64,000 bases of DNA. It comes from DASUBN01 sp050261675. Lineage in GTDB: Bacteria > Pseudomonadota > Gammaproteobacteria > Natronospirales > REEB76. The position numbers and the translations under genes were made by a program. How positions within the stretch are numbered: the first letter of the stretch is position 1; each line of letters starts with the position of its first letter. Of this stretch, positions 37,501-46,529 are shown piece by piece. Under the pieces are notes generated by a model, which did not search any database, had not been told where the DNA came from, and was given only the letters and a program-made list of their open reading frames with translations. The stretch covers positions 1 to 64,000 of the forward strand of contig JBLNDO010000081.1 in NCBI GenBank assembly GCA_050261675.1, given 5' to 3'.

Positions 37501-40091
37501 TGCAGGAGAATTACCAGGCGGCGGCCGTGGAGGCGGAAGCCCGGGCCTTGTGGCAGGAGCGGGACGACGCGCGCGCGCGCGAAGACGCACCGGGTGAGAA
37601 GTACTACTGCCTGTGCATGCTGCCCTATCCCAGCGGCCGGCTGCACATGGGCCACGTCCGCAACTACACCATCGGCGACCTCATCACCCGCTACCAGCGC
37701 ATGAACGGTCGCAACGTGCTGCAGCCCATGGGTTGGGACGCTTTTGGCCTGCCGGCGGAGAACGCCGCCATCAAGAACAAGGTGCCGCCCGCCAAGTGGA
37801 CCTACGACAACATCGCCTACATGCGCATGCAGTTGAAGGCGCTCGGGTTCGCAATCGACTGGGAACGGGAGGTGGCCACCTGCCGCCCCGAGTACTACCG
37901 CTGGAACCAATGGTTGTTCCTGCGCATGTTGGAGAAGGGCATCGCCTACAAGAAGACCGCCATGGTCAACTGGGATCCGGTGGACCAGACGGTGCTCGCC
38001 AACGAGCAGGTGATCGACGGGCGCGGCTGGCGCACCGGCGCGTTGGTGGAGAAGCGCGAGATCCCGATGTATTACCTGAAGATCACCGACTACGCGGAGG
38101 AGCTTCTGCAGGCGCTCGACGGCCTCCCGGGCTGGCCCGAACGGGTCAAGATCATGCAAGCCAACTGGATCGGCAAGAGCGAGGGCGTGGAGATCGGCTT
38201 CCCCCATGAAGGCGGCGTGCTCAAGGTGTTCACCACCCGCGCCGACACGCTCATGGGCGCCACCTACGTGGCGGTGGCGGCGGAGCACCCCTTGGCCCAG
38301 CAGGCTGCGGCGCGGGATCTCAAGGTCGCGGCGTTCATCGAGGAGTGCCGCAGGGGCGGCGTCACCGAGGCGGAGCTTGCCACCCAGGAGAAGAAGGGCG
38401 TCCCGACCCGGCTCACGGTGAAGCACCCGCTTACGGGCGCGGACCTGCCCGTATGGGTGGCCAACTATGTGCTCATGACCTATGGCGAGGGGGCGGTGAT
38501 GGCGGTGCCCGCCCACGACGAGCGTGACTTCGAGTTCGCCCGCAAGTACGGCCTGCCCTTGAAAACCGTGGTGCGCGCGGTGGATGGCCCGGCACTCGAT
38601 CCTAAGGCCATGACCGAATCCTTCGTCACCAAGGACGGCGTGCTGTGCAATTCCGGCAAGTACGACGGCCTCACGTTCCAGGTGGGCGTGGACGCCATCG
38701 CCGCGGATCTCAAGGCCAAAGGCCTCGGCGAGAAGCGCGTGCAATGGCGTCTGCGCGACTGGGGCATCTCGCGCCAGCGCTACTGGGGTTGCCCCATCCC
38801 GCTGATCCATTGCGGGAGCTGCGGTGCCGTTCCGGTCCCGGACAAGGATCTGCCGGTGGTGCTGCCGGAGAACCTGGCACCGGACGGCAGCGGCAACCCG
38901 CTCGCCAAGCACAAGCCCTTCGTGGAATGCACCTGCCCCCAGTGCGGCAAGCCCGCGCGCCGCGAGACCGACACCATGGACACCTTCGTGGACTCGTCCT
39001 GGTATTTCATGCGCTACGCCTGTGCCGACAACGGCGAGGCGATGGTGGACGGGCGCGTGGACCAGTGGCTGCCGGTGGACCAGTACATCGGCGGCATCGA
39101 GCACGCCATCCTGCACCTCCTGTATTCGCGCTTCTGGACCAAGGTGATGCGCGACATGGGCCTCGTGAAGTTCGACGAGCCTTTCACCAAGCTCCTGACG
39201 CAGGGCATGGTGTTGAACCACATCTTTCTTCGCAAGACCGCCGCCGGCGGACTCGTCTATTACAGCCCGGAGGAAGTGGAGTTCCAGCACGACGCGGACG
39301 GGCGCGTCACGGGCGCCAGCCTCAAGGTAGACGGCAAGCCGGTGCAGTACGAGGGCATGGGCACCATGTCCAAGTCCAAGAACAACGGCGTGGACCCGCA
39401 GATGCTGGTGGAGAAGTACGGTGCCGACACCGTGCGGCTGTTCATGATGTTCGCGGCGCCGCCGGAGCTCACCCTGGAATGGTCCGAGACGGGGGTGGAG
39501 GGCGCGCAGCGCTTTCTGAAACGCCTGTGGAAGGCGGTGGCGGAGCACACGGCCGCCGGTCCGGCGCCGGCACTCGAGGCGGCCAAGCTCGACCCGGCGC
39601 AGCAGGACCTCCGGCGCCAGTTGCACGAGACCGTCGCCAAGGTGAGCGACGACATCGGCCGGCGCTACACCTTCAACACCGCCGTGGCGGCGATCATGGA
39701 ACTGTTGAATGCCGTCACCCGCGCGACTTCCGCGGGCCCGCAGGACCGGGCCCTGAAGCAGGAATGCTACGAGACCCTTACCTTGCTGCTCACGCCCATG
39801 GTGCCGCACGTTGCGGAAGCCCTGTGGAAGGGCCTGGGACGCCGGGGTTCGGTGATGCAGGCCGCCTGGCCGAAGGCCGATCCGGCCGCGCTCAAGCGCG
39901 ACACCCTGGAGCTCGTGGTCCAGGTGAACGGCAAGCTCCGCGGCCACATCCGCGTGCCGGCCGGCGCTGGCCGCGAGGATATCGAACGCGCCGCGCTGGC
40001 GGAGCCTTCCGTGCAGCCCTTCGTCCGGGGCAAGAACGTGAAGAAGGTGGTGGTGGTGCCGGGCAAGCTCGTCAACGTGGTGGCGGCGTGA
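37497..40091 (+). CDS. leuS: Leucyl-tRNA synthetase
   Basis: 864-residue class I aminoacyl-tRNA synthetase. HIGH motif as HMGH (residues 50-53) in YPSGRLHMGHVRNYT, KMSKS motif as MSKSK (624-628), an editing domain (about 220-420) with TTRADTLMGATY and a C-terminal anticodon-binding and beta-grasp tail. ATG at 37497 overlaps the preceding stop codon (ATGATG; 37500 also possible). lptE follows, as usual in this phylum. Confidence 0.98.
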   Translation: MMQENYQAAAVEAEARALWQERDDARAREDAPGEKYYCLCMLPYPSGRLHMGHVRNYTIGDLITRYQRMNGRNVLQPMGWDAFGLPAENAAIKNKVPPAKWTYDNIAYMRMQLKALGFAIDWEREVATCRPEYYRWNQWLFLRMLEKGIAYKKTAMVNWDPVDQTVLANEQVIDGRGWRTGALVEKREIPMYYLKITDYAEELLQALDGLPGWPERVKIMQANWIGKSEGVEIGFPHEGGVLKVFTTRADTLMGATYVAVAAEHPLAQQAAARDLKVAAFIEECRRGGVTEAELATQEKKGVPTRLTVKHPLTGADLPVWVANYVLMTYGEGAVMAVPAHDERDFEFARKYGLPLKTVVRAVDGPALDPKAMTESFVTKDGVLCNSGKYDGLTFQVGVDAIAADLKAKGLGEKRVQWRLRDWGISRQRYWGCPIPLIHCGSCGAVPVPDKDLPVVLPENLAPDGSGNPLAKHKPFVECTCPQCGKPARRETDTMDTFVDSSWYFMRYACADNGEAMVDGRVDQWLPVDQYIGGIEHAILHLLYSRFWTKVMRDMGLVKFDEPFTKLLTQGMVLNHIFLRKTAAGGLVYYSPEEVEFQHDADGRVTGASLKVDGKPVQYEGMGTMSKSKNNGVDPQMLVEKYGADTVRLFMMFAAPPELTLEWSETGVEGAQRFLKRLWKAVAEHTAAGPAPALEAAKLDPAQQDLRRQLHETVAKVSDDIGRRYTFNTAVAAIMELLNAVTRATSAGPQDRALKQECYETLTLLLTPMVPHVAEALWKGLGRRGSVMQAAWPKADPAALKRDTLELVVQVNGKLRGHIRVPAGAGREDIERAALAEPSVQPFVRGKNVKKVVVVPGKLVNVVAA

Positions 40092-40723
40092 ACCGCAAGA
40101 CCCTGCTGACGGCGGTGCTGGCGGCCGTGATCGCCGGCTGCGGTTTCCACCTGCGCCAGCCGCCAGTGCTGCCGCCGGTGCTGCAGAAGCTCTACATCGT
40201 CTCCGAGGCCCACGACGCGGAGATCGTGCGGGAGCTGCGCCGCAGCCTGGAATCGGAGAGCACCGCCGTGCTCGACGATCCCACGAAAGCCACCGCCACG
40301 CTCAGCATCATCAACGTCTACGAAAGCAGCCGGCCCCTGGTGCTCAACCGCCGGGGCCAGCCGCTTATGTACCAGGCGGCCTATTCCGCGGAATACACGC
40401 TGGTCGCGGGCGGGGTGGTGCTGATACCGCCGGAAGTGCAAACGCTCACCCGCAACTACAACTTCAGCGTCACCAACGGCATCGCCAACGAAGAGCAGGA
40501 GGCGTCCCTGTACAACCAACTGGCGAAGGAGATGGCCCAGCTCATCATCTTCCGCCTGCAGGCGGTGGCGAGGGGCGTCCCGGCATCCGCCACGGCGCCG
40601 CTCCCCGCAAGCACGACACATCCGCCGCCCATCCCGGCGGCGCCCGCCGCCACCCAGATCGCACCCGGTTCCGTTACCAGGGTTCCACCTGCTGTGACGC
40701 ATGCGCCGCCGATGGTAAATTAG
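40088..40723 (+). CDS. lptE: LPS-assembly lipoprotein LptE with proline-rich C-terminal extension
   Basis: 211-residue outer-membrane lipoprotein that plugs LptD during lipopolysaccharide insertion. GTG start overlapping the leuS stop codon, a short signal peptide and lipobox VIAGC (Cys18-19 region) followed by GFHLR, the LptE hallmark. The core ends near residue 160; a tail of about 50 residues rich in Pro, Ala and Thr follows and is not typical. The longer open frame upstream lies over leuS and is not coding. Confidence 0.93.
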   Translation: MNRKTLLTAVLAAVIAGCGFHLRQPPVLPPVLQKLYIVSEAHDAEIVRELRRSLESESTAVLDDPTKATATLSIINVYESSRPLVLNRRGQPLMYQAAYSAEYTLVAGGVVLIPPEVQTLTRNYNFSVTNGIANEEQEASLYNQLAKEMAQLIIFRLQAVARGVPASATAPLPASTTHPPPIPAAPAATQIAPGSVTRVPPAVTHAPPMVN

Positions 40724-40727
40724 GAAG

Positions 40728-41051
40728 ATGACCGGGCTCCTCATGCGGCTACGCAATTCCAGGTCGCGGCGCTTCGTGCGCGGCCTGTGGTTCGTGCTTG
40801 CCTTGCTGGTGCTGGGCGTCCAGACGGCCTTGCCGGCTCACCAAGAGACCCACGCCCTCGGGGCGCCCGACACCGCCTGCCATTTCTGCGTGCTCGGCGG
40901 CCATCTCTCCGGCATGCCGGGCGTCGCGGCACCCGTACCGCTCACGGCGGCGCGCATGGAAGCGCCCCTGCCGGCGGAATCCTGTTTCTCCGTCCAGCCC
41001 CAACCCCGCATTTATTTCAGCCGCGGTCCTCCGTACACGAACGACGCCTGA
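40728..41051 (+). CDS. Small exported Cys/His protein, DUF2946-like
   Basis: 107-residue protein with a basic N-terminus, one hydrophobic segment (about 18-34, GLWFVLALLVLGVQTALPA) that is a signal peptide or anchor, then a DTACHFCVLGGH stretch. Small proteins with a C-x-x-C motif after such an N-terminus are seen in the DUF2946 group, next to metal transporter genes. Placement at the head of a ZnuA/ZnuB-like cassette fits a metal-related role. The start is uncertain: AGGA lies only 2 bases before ATG 40728, and ATG 40743 is an alternative. Function unknown. Confidence 0.5.
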   Translation: MTGLLMRLRNSRSRRFVRGLWFVLALLVLGVQTALPAHQETHALGAPDTACHFCVLGGHLSGMPGVAAPVPLTAARMEAPLPAESCFSVQPQPRIYFSRGPPYTNDA

Positions 41052-41065
41052 CAGAGCTTGATGTC

Positions 41066-41088
41066 CCCGGCCGCTTCGGCGGGCCGGG
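41066..41088 (+). repeat. UUCG-tetraloop hairpin upstream of the barrel gene
   Basis: CCCGGCCGC (41066-41074) pairs with GCGGGCCGGG (41079-41088) around a C(TTCG)G tetraloop, with one bulged G. No T-run follows, so it is not a typical terminator. It lies in the 69-bp gap between the DUF2946-like gene and the porin gene and could stabilise or partially block the transcript. Confidence 0.45.
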
Positions 41089-41120
41089 TCGCGTTGATTC
41101 GACCATGACGGAGTATGCAC

Positions 41121-42356
41121 ATGCGTTTAAGATCGCTCACCGGGCTCATGCTCAGCCTGGCTGTTTGCTGCACCAGGGCCCACGCCGCGCCCCAGAACAG
41201 CGGCAATGCCTTCAATCCCGGCGTCGCACTGGTGCTGAACGGCACCTGGGCGTCCTATCCCACCGCCGCCGGCCGGCGTGTGATGCCCGGTTTCATGCTG
41301 GGTGACGGTGCCGGTCTCGCGCCCCAGGGCTTCGGCCTGGGCGAATCCGAGCTGGACCTGGTCTCCAATTTCGACAACCTCTTCACCGGTTTCGGTGCGC
41401 TGTCGTTCCATGAGAACCACGGCCAGGATTCGGTGGAGGTGGAACTGGCCTACCTGCAGACCATCGCCATGCCGGCCGGCCTGCAGGTGACCGCCGGCAA
41501 GTTCTTCTCGGCCTTCGGTTACCAGAACGCACGGCACGCCCACACCTGGGACTTCGTGGACCAGCCGTTGGTCTACGAGGCCATGCTGAACAACCAGTAC
41601 AGCGATCCCGGCCTGCAGCTCACCTGGCTCGCGCCCACCGACACCTACCTGCTCTTGGGGGCCGAGGTGTTCAGCGGCGACCACTTCCCGGCGGGCGGCG
41701 CGGCCCACAGCGGCAATGGCGCCAGCACGGCGTTCGTCAAGTTCAGCCAGGACCTGGACGACAGCAACACCTGGTTTGCCGGCCTGTCCTATATGTCCGC
41801 CCGCGCCGTGAACCGTGTTTCTCTGGGGAGCCCGGACCCGCTGTTCTCGGATCAGAGCCTGTTGGATGGCCCGGTCTTCACAGGCACCAGCGACATCGCG
41901 GGGGTGGATTTCGTGTGGAAGTGGGCGCCCCACGGGAACTTCTACGAGAAGAACTTTGTCTTCCAGGCGGAGTACCTGCACCGACGCGAATCCGGCACCG
42001 TGGCTGCGGCCGTCTGCCCCGTGGGCACCGCCTGCACGGGCGGCAGCGCCTATTCCGGCAAGGCCTCCGGCTGGTACGTGCAAGGCGCATATCAATGGAT
42101 GCCCCAATGGCGCTTCGGGCTGCGCTACGACCGCATGAGCAGCGACAACACGGTCAACGGGCCCTACCAACCGGCGGCGTTCCTGGCCAACGGTTTCGTG
42201 CCGCACCGGGAAAGCGCCATGGTGGATTTCTCCAACTCCGAGTTCAGCCGCATCCGCCTGCAGGTGAATCGCGACCAGTCGGGGCCCACGGCCTTCAATG
42301 CGGTGTTCCTGCAGTACATCGTGGCCATGGGCGCCCATCCCGCCCATACCTTCTGA
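41121..42356 (+). CDS. Outer-membrane beta-barrel protein, porin-like, in a metal-uptake cassette
   Basis: 411-residue protein with signal peptide (MRLRSLTGLMLSLAVCCTRAHA). The mature part is rich in alternating aromatic/polar strands (for example YLQTIAMPAGLQVTAGKFF, WYVQGAYQWMPQWRFGLRYD) and ends in a Phe residue, as barrel proteins do. No TonB box or plug domain is visible, so a porin-type barrel is more likely than a TonB receptor. Ribosome site GGAG (41110-41113) favours ATG 41121 over ATG 41115. The adjacent ZnuA/ZnuB-type genes suggest passage of zinc or another divalent metal. Confidence 0.7.
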   Translation: MRLRSLTGLMLSLAVCCTRAHAAPQNSGNAFNPGVALVLNGTWASYPTAAGRRVMPGFMLGDGAGLAPQGFGLGESELDLVSNFDNLFTGFGALSFHENHGQDSVEVELAYLQTIAMPAGLQVTAGKFFSAFGYQNARHAHTWDFVDQPLVYEAMLNNQYSDPGLQLTWLAPTDTYLLLGAEVFSGDHFPAGGAAHSGNGASTAFVKFSQDLDDSNTWFAGLSYMSARAVNRVSLGSPDPLFSDQSLLDGPVFTGTSDIAGVDFVWKWAPHGNFYEKNFVFQAEYLHRRESGTVAAAVCPVGTACTGGSAYSGKASGWYVQGAYQWMPQWRFGLRYDRMSSDNTVNGPYQPAAFLANGFVPHRESAMVDFSNSEFSRIRLQVNRDQSGPTAFNAVFLQYIVAMGAHPAHTF

Positions 42357-42374
42357 TTTCATCGAGGACAGACC

Positions 42375-43283
42375 ATGAAGATTCTGAAAGTGATTTTCTT
42401 CATGCTGGTGCTGACGCTGTCGGCACCGGCCTTCGCCGACCTCAACGTGTTCGCCTGCGAACCGCACTGGAGCGCGCTGGTGCAGGAGATCGGCGGCACC
42501 CACGTCACCGTCACCACCGCCACCGGCGCCTACAACAACCCGCATTACATCCAGCCCAAGCCCAGCCTCATCGCCGCCATGCGTCGCGCCGATCTCGTGG
42601 TGTGCAACGGCGGCGACATGGAGGTGGGCTGGCTGCCGCCGCTCTTGCAGCAGGGCGGCCGCGACGCGGTGCAGCCGGGCCAGCCCGGTTACCTGGATGC
42701 CTCCCAGTTCGTGCAGATGCTGGAAGTGCCGGCCACGGTGGATCGCGCCCAGGGTGACATCCACCCCTACGGCAATCCCCACTACCAGTCGGACCCGCGC
42801 ACCGTCGCCGCCGCGGCGCCGGAAGTGGCGAAGCGCATGGAACAACTGGACCCCGCCAACGCTGCCGAGTACCAGAAGCGCTATGTGGACTTCAAGGCGC
42901 GCTTCGACGCCGCCATCCAAAAATGGCAGCAGGAGGCGGCACCCCTCAAGGGCATGAAGATCATCGCCTACCACGACGGCTGGGCAAACATGACCGCTTG
43001 GCTGGGGTTGGACGTGGTGGGCTTCCTGGAGCCCAAGCCCGGGATCCCACCGAGTCCCGGCCACATGGCGGAGCTGCTCAACCAGATCAAGGGCGAGGGG
43101 GTGGCAGGCATCATCTACTCGCCTTATGAGGACGAGCAGGCGCCGGACTGGATGGCCGAGCGCGCCGGGATTCCCAAGGTGATGATCGCGGACACCGTGG
43201 GTGCCGACAACGACAAGGATCTGTTCCAGTTCTACGAGCAGGTCATCACTCAACTCCTGAAACTCCACGGGGGCGGCAAATGA
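42375..43283 (+). CDS. Metal ABC transporter substrate-binding protein, ZnuA-like
   Basis: 302-residue periplasmic protein of the cluster A-I metal-binding family. Signal peptide about residues 1-21 (cleavage after AFA). Three His ligands: His57 (NNPHYIQPKPS), His135 (GNPHYQSDP) and His199 (AYHDGWANMT), with an acidic fourth ligand likely in IADTVGAD. The His-rich loop of typical ZnuA is missing. Zinc is the most likely cargo, manganese possible. It overlaps the permease gene by 4 bases. Confidence 0.85.
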   Translation: MKILKVIFFMLVLTLSAPAFADLNVFACEPHWSALVQEIGGTHVTVTTATGAYNNPHYIQPKPSLIAAMRRADLVVCNGGDMEVGWLPPLLQQGGRDAVQPGQPGYLDASQFVQMLEVPATVDRAQGDIHPYGNPHYQSDPRTVAAAAPEVAKRMEQLDPANAAEYQKRYVDFKARFDAAIQKWQQEAAPLKGMKIIAYHDGWANMTAWLGLDVVGFLEPKPGIPPSPGHMAELLNQIKGEGVAGIIYSPYEDEQAPDWMAERAGIPKVMIADTVGADNDKDLFQFYEQVITQLLKLHGGGK

Positions 43284-44062
43284 GTCTCAGCCTCATCGAC
43301 CTGTCCATCATCGTGCCGGCCCTGGCGGCCGGTGTCCTGGTGCTCGCCACCCACGTACCCATGGGCCGCGAGGTGCTGAGCCGCGGCATCATCTTCATCG
43401 ACCTCGCCATCGCCCAGGTGGCGGGCCTCGGGGTCATCGCCGCCGACTTCCTGCATTTCAGCAGCGACAACCCCTGGGTGGTGCAGATTTCCGCCGGCAT
43501 CGCCGCGCTCCTCGGGGCCATGCTGCTGACCTGGACCGAGAAGAAATTTCCGGAGATGCAGGAGGCGCTCATCGGCGGGCTGTTCGCCCTGGCGGCCACC
43601 GGCAGCATCCTCCTGCTCACCAACAATCCGGAGGGGGGCGAGCACCTGAAGGATCTCTTGGTGGGCCAGATCCTGTGGGTGAGCCTGAAGAGCCTCATCC
43701 CGGTGGCGGTGCTCTACGCCCTGATCCTGGCGGCCTGGTTCCGGCTGCGCAGCCGGCTCGGCCGCATCGGCTTCTACGTGCTCTTTTCCCTGGCGGTCAC
43801 CGCCTCGGTGCAGCTCGTGGGCGTGTACCTGGTGTTTGCGAGCCTCATCATGCCGGCACTGGCGGTGCGCGGCATGCCGGAGAAACGCGGGCTCGCCGCG
43901 GCGTTCGTCCTGGGCGTCGCGGCCTACGCCGCCGGCCTGGTGCTGTCCACGGTCTTCGATCTGCCGAGCGGCGCCCTCATCGTTTGGTGTCTGGCGGCCT
44001 GCGCCGTTATCATGGCCTGCATGCGTAGCCTCATGAACGGCAAACGTGAAGCTCGGGACTGA
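43280..44062 (+). CDS. Metal ABC transporter permease, ZnuB/ABC-3 family
   Basis: 260-residue inner-membrane protein with about eight hydrophobic segments and the ABC-3 hallmarks VLSRGIIFIDLAIAQVAGLG and VGVYLVFASLIMPALAVRGM. It should form the channel for the metal delivered by the preceding binding protein, but no matching ATPase (ZnuC) gene is in the window. Its 3' end encloses the holA GTG start (17-base overlap), which ties this cassette to the core operon. Confidence 0.85.
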   Translation: MSLSLIDLSIIVPALAAGVLVLATHVPMGREVLSRGIIFIDLAIAQVAGLGVIAADFLHFSSDNPWVVQISAGIAALLGAMLLTWTEKKFPEMQEALIGGLFALAATGSILLLTNNPEGGEHLKDLLVGQILWVSLKSLIPVAVLYALILAAWFRLRSRLGRIGFYVLFSLAVTASVQLVGVYLVFASLIMPALAVRGMPEKRGLAAAFVLGVAAYAAGLVLSTVFDLPSGALIVWCLAACAVIMACMRSLMNGKREARD

Positions 44063-45041
44063 GCGGCTCGCCGCGGAGCTGAAAGGTCCGCTGCCGCCGG
44101 CCGTTCTGATCGCCGGCGACGAGCCGCTGCAGCGGGAGGAGAGCGCGGACCGGATCCGCGCCGCCGCCCGCGCCCAGGGTTTCACCGAGCGCGAGGTGTT
44201 CGTGGCGGAACGCGGTTTCGATTGGGACGCGTTGCTGTCCGCGGGCGCGAGCCTGTCCTTGTTCGCGAGCAAACGCCTCCTCGAATTGCGCCTGCCCACC
44301 GGCAAGCCCGGCCCGAAGGGCGCCGAGGCGCTCGCCGCCTACGCCAAGGACCCCGCGCCGGACACACTGCTCCTGGTGATCGCCGAGGACAAATTGGAGG
44401 GCAATCCCGTCTGGGCTTCCGCCCTCGAGCGCGCTGGGCTGATGGTACAAGTGTGGCCCGTGCCGCCCGCCGAGGTGCCCGCCTGGGTACGTCAGCGCCT
44501 GAAAAGCCGCGGGCTCGAGGCCGCGCCGGACGCGGTGGCGCTCATCGCCGGCCGTGTGGAAGGCAACCTCCTGGCTGCCGCCCAGGAAGTGGACAAGCTC
44601 GCGCTGCTGCACACTTCGGGCACCCTGGATGCAGAGGCCGTGGCCGAGGCGGTGGCGGACAGCGCCCGCTTCGATGCCTTCAAGCTGGTCGACGCGGCGC
44701 TCGCCGGAGACCTGCCGCGCAGCGTGCGCGTGCTGGAAGGGCTGAAGGCGGAAGGCGAGGAGCCGGTGCTGGTGTTGGGCGCCTTGCTGCGTCAATTGAA
44801 GGAACTCGCCTCGCTGGCGCTGGAGATGGAAGCCGGCGCACCGGGCCAGCGGGTGCTGGCGGGGGTGTGGGAACGGCGCCGGCCGCTCCTGCAGGCGGCC
44901 CTGAAGCGCCGCCGGGCACGGGGCTGGGAGCGCCTGCTGAAGCGGGCACTGCATGCAGATCGGGTGCTGAAAGGCCGCGCACCGGGGAGGGCCTGGGACG
45001 AGCTGTTACAATTGACCGTGGGCATGGCGGGCAGCCGCTGA
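44046..45041 (+). CDS. holA: DNA polymerase III delta subunit
   Basis: 331-residue clamp-loader subunit that opens the beta clamp. HolA family pattern: VLIAGDEPLQREE near the N-terminus, LAQEVDKLALL (AAQEVDKLALLH here) and QLKELASL in the C-terminal domain. GTG at 44046 is the only start after the in-frame TGA at 44034-44036 that keeps the full N-terminus. Position between lptE and nadD is canonical, except for the four inserted genes. Confidence 0.93.
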   Translation: MKLGTERLAAELKGPLPPAVLIAGDEPLQREESADRIRAAARAQGFTEREVFVAERGFDWDALLSAGASLSLFASKRLLELRLPTGKPGPKGAEALAAYAKDPAPDTLLLVIAEDKLEGNPVWASALERAGLMVQVWPVPPAEVPAWVRQRLKSRGLEAAPDAVALIAGRVEGNLLAAAQEVDKLALLHTSGTLDAEAVAEAVADSARFDAFKLVDAALAGDLPRSVRVLEGLKAEGEEPVLVLGALLRQLKELASLALEMEAGAPGQRVLAGVWERRRPLLQAALKRRRARGWERLLKRALHADRVLKGRAPGRAWDELLQLTVGMAGSR

Positions 45042-45070
45042 ATCAGCCTCAAGGAGTGCCGCGGCAGCGG

Positions 45071-45697
45071 ATGAAGAAAATCGGCATCTTCGGGGGAGCC
45101 TTCGACCCCATCCATTACGGCCATCTCCGGCCCGCCCTCGAGATCCTCGAGGCTTTCAAGCTCGACAGCCTGCGCTTCATGCCCACCGGACAACCTCCGC
45201 ACCGGCCGCCGCCGGTGGCGCCGCCCGAGCTGCGTCTCGCCATGGTGCGTGCCGCGGTGACGGAGGAACATCGTTTCCAGGTGGACGAGCGCGAACTCAA
45301 GGCGCGCAGCGCGTCCTACACCGTGGACAGCCTGACGGAGTTGCGCAAGGAATTCCCCGACGACGCCCTGTTCCTGCTGGTGGGCATGGATGCCTTCCTG
45401 GGGTTTCCGGGTTGGCATCGTTGGCGCGAGCTTTTCGGACTCGCGCACGTCGTCGTGGCCCACCGGCCCGGCTGGTCCCTGTCGCTGGAAGGCCCGCTCG
45501 CCGGGGAAGTGCAGTCGCGCCGCGCCAGCGATCCGGATGTCGTGCAGGTCGCAGGCAAGGTTTTCCTGCAAGCCGTCACCCAGCTCGAAATCTCCGCCAC
45601 CCGTGTGCGCGAAACCGCGGCCGCCGGCCGCGACCTGCGTTACCTCGTGCCCGACGCGGTGCGCGCGTTGATACTGGATTCGAATTGCTACCGATGA
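45071..45697 (+). CDS. nadD: Nicotinate-nucleotide adenylyltransferase
   Basis: 208-residue enzyme making nicotinate adenine dinucleotide in NAD synthesis. GIFGGAFDPIHYGHLRPA at the N-terminus contains the (H/T)xGH-type nucleotidyl transfer motif, and the C-terminal ISATRVRE motif binds phosphate. ATG at 45071 is chosen by alignment; the long upstream frame lies over holA. Confidence 0.96.
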   Translation: MKKIGIFGGAFDPIHYGHLRPALEILEAFKLDSLRFMPTGQPPHRPPPVAPPELRLAMVRAAVTEEHRFQVDERELKARSASYTVDSLTELRKEFPDDALFLLVGMDAFLGFPGWHRWRELFGLAHVVVAHRPGWSLSLEGPLAGEVQSRRASDPDVVQVAGKVFLQAVTQLEISATRVRETAAAGRDLRYLVPDAVRALILDSNCYR

Positions 45698-45707
45698 AGG
45701 AGTGTGG

Positions 45708-46052
45708 ATGAAACCGGAAGAGCTCAGGGACCTCGTGGTCCAGGCCCTGGAAGACATGAAGGGCGTGAATATCCGCGTTCTCGACGTGCGTGGCATGACC
45801 GCCATCACCGATTTCATGGTGATCGTGAGCGGCACTTCGGACCGGCACGTGAAATCCCTGGCGCGCAGCGTGCTGGACAAGGTGCGTGAGCGCGGTGTGA
45901 AGCCTTTCGGAGTGGAGGGCGAGCGCGACGGCGAATGGGTGCTGGCGGATCTGCGCGACGTGGTGGTGCACGTGATGCGCCCGCAGGTGCGCGACTTCTA
46001 CAATCTGGAGAAACTCTGGGCGCCCGACCTGAGCGCCGCCGCGGGATCCTGA
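45708..46052 (+). CDS. rsfS: Ribosomal silencing factor RsfS
   Basis: 114-residue protein that binds L14 and blocks subunit joining when nutrients are scarce. MTAITDFMVIVSGTSDRHVKSLA and the C-terminal VVHVMRPQVRDFYNLEKLW are family signatures. AAGGAG at 45697-45702 sets the start at ATG 45708 rather than at GTG 45702. Confidence 0.96.
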   Translation: MKPEELRDLVVQALEDMKGVNIRVLDVRGMTAITDFMVIVSGTSDRHVKSLARSVLDKVRERGVKPFGVEGERDGEWVLADLRDVVVHVMRPQVRDFYNLEKLWAPDLSAAAGS

Positions 46053-46056
46053 GTCG

Positions 46057-46527
46057 GTGCGCATCCACCTCATCGCCGCCGGGACGCGCATGCCCGCCTG
46101 GGTGGAGGACGGCTTCCAGGATTACGCCGGGCGGCTCCCGCCGGAATGCAAGCTGCTGCTGAAGGAGATCCCGCTCGGAGCCTCCCGCGCCGGCGGCGAT
46201 GCGCGCAAAGCCGTGCAGGAGGAGGGTGAGAGGATGCTGGCGGCGCTGCCGGAGGGGGCGGCCGTCACGGTCCTGGATGTGAAGGGCAAGGCGCTGGACA
46301 CGGAGACGCTGGCGAAGCGCCTGAACGGCTGGCTGCAGGAAGGGCGCGACCAGGCGCTCCTGGTGGGCGGACCCGATGGCCTTGCTCCCGAGTGCCTGGC
46401 AAAGGCCGGCTTCAAGTGGTCGCTCTCGCCCCTGACTCTGCCCCATGGGCTGGTACGGGTGGTGGTGGCCGAGCAGTTATATAGAGCGTGGTCCATCCTG
46501 AAGAACCACCCCTATCACCGGGCTTAG
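46057..46527 (+). CDS. rlmH: 23S rRNA pseudouridine1915 N3-methyltransferase
   Basis: 156-residue SPOUT methyltransferase. GTG start at MRIHLIAAGTRMP; LLVGGPDGL and LSPLTLPHGLVRVVVAEQLYRAWSI form the knotted SAM-binding region. Near the usual length of 155. Pairs with rsfS as in most proteobacteria. Confidence 0.97.
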   Translation: MRIHLIAAGTRMPAWVEDGFQDYAGRLPPECKLLLKEIPLGASRAGGDARKAVQEEGERMLAALPEGAAVTVLDVKGKALDTETLAKRLNGWLQEGRDQALLVGGPDGLAPECLAKAGFKWSLSPLTLPHGLVRVVVAEQLYRAWSILKNHPYHRA

Positions 46528-46529
46528 AC

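Noticed and set aside
37197..39947. A 916-codon minus-strand frame opposite the ligase gene and leuS
   Set aside because: No motifs, low-complexity composition, and leuS is unambiguous on the plus strand.
40724..42374. Zur operator for the metal cassette
   Set aside because: No sequence resembling GTTATAATATAAC-type Zur sites is visible in the short gaps of the cassette.
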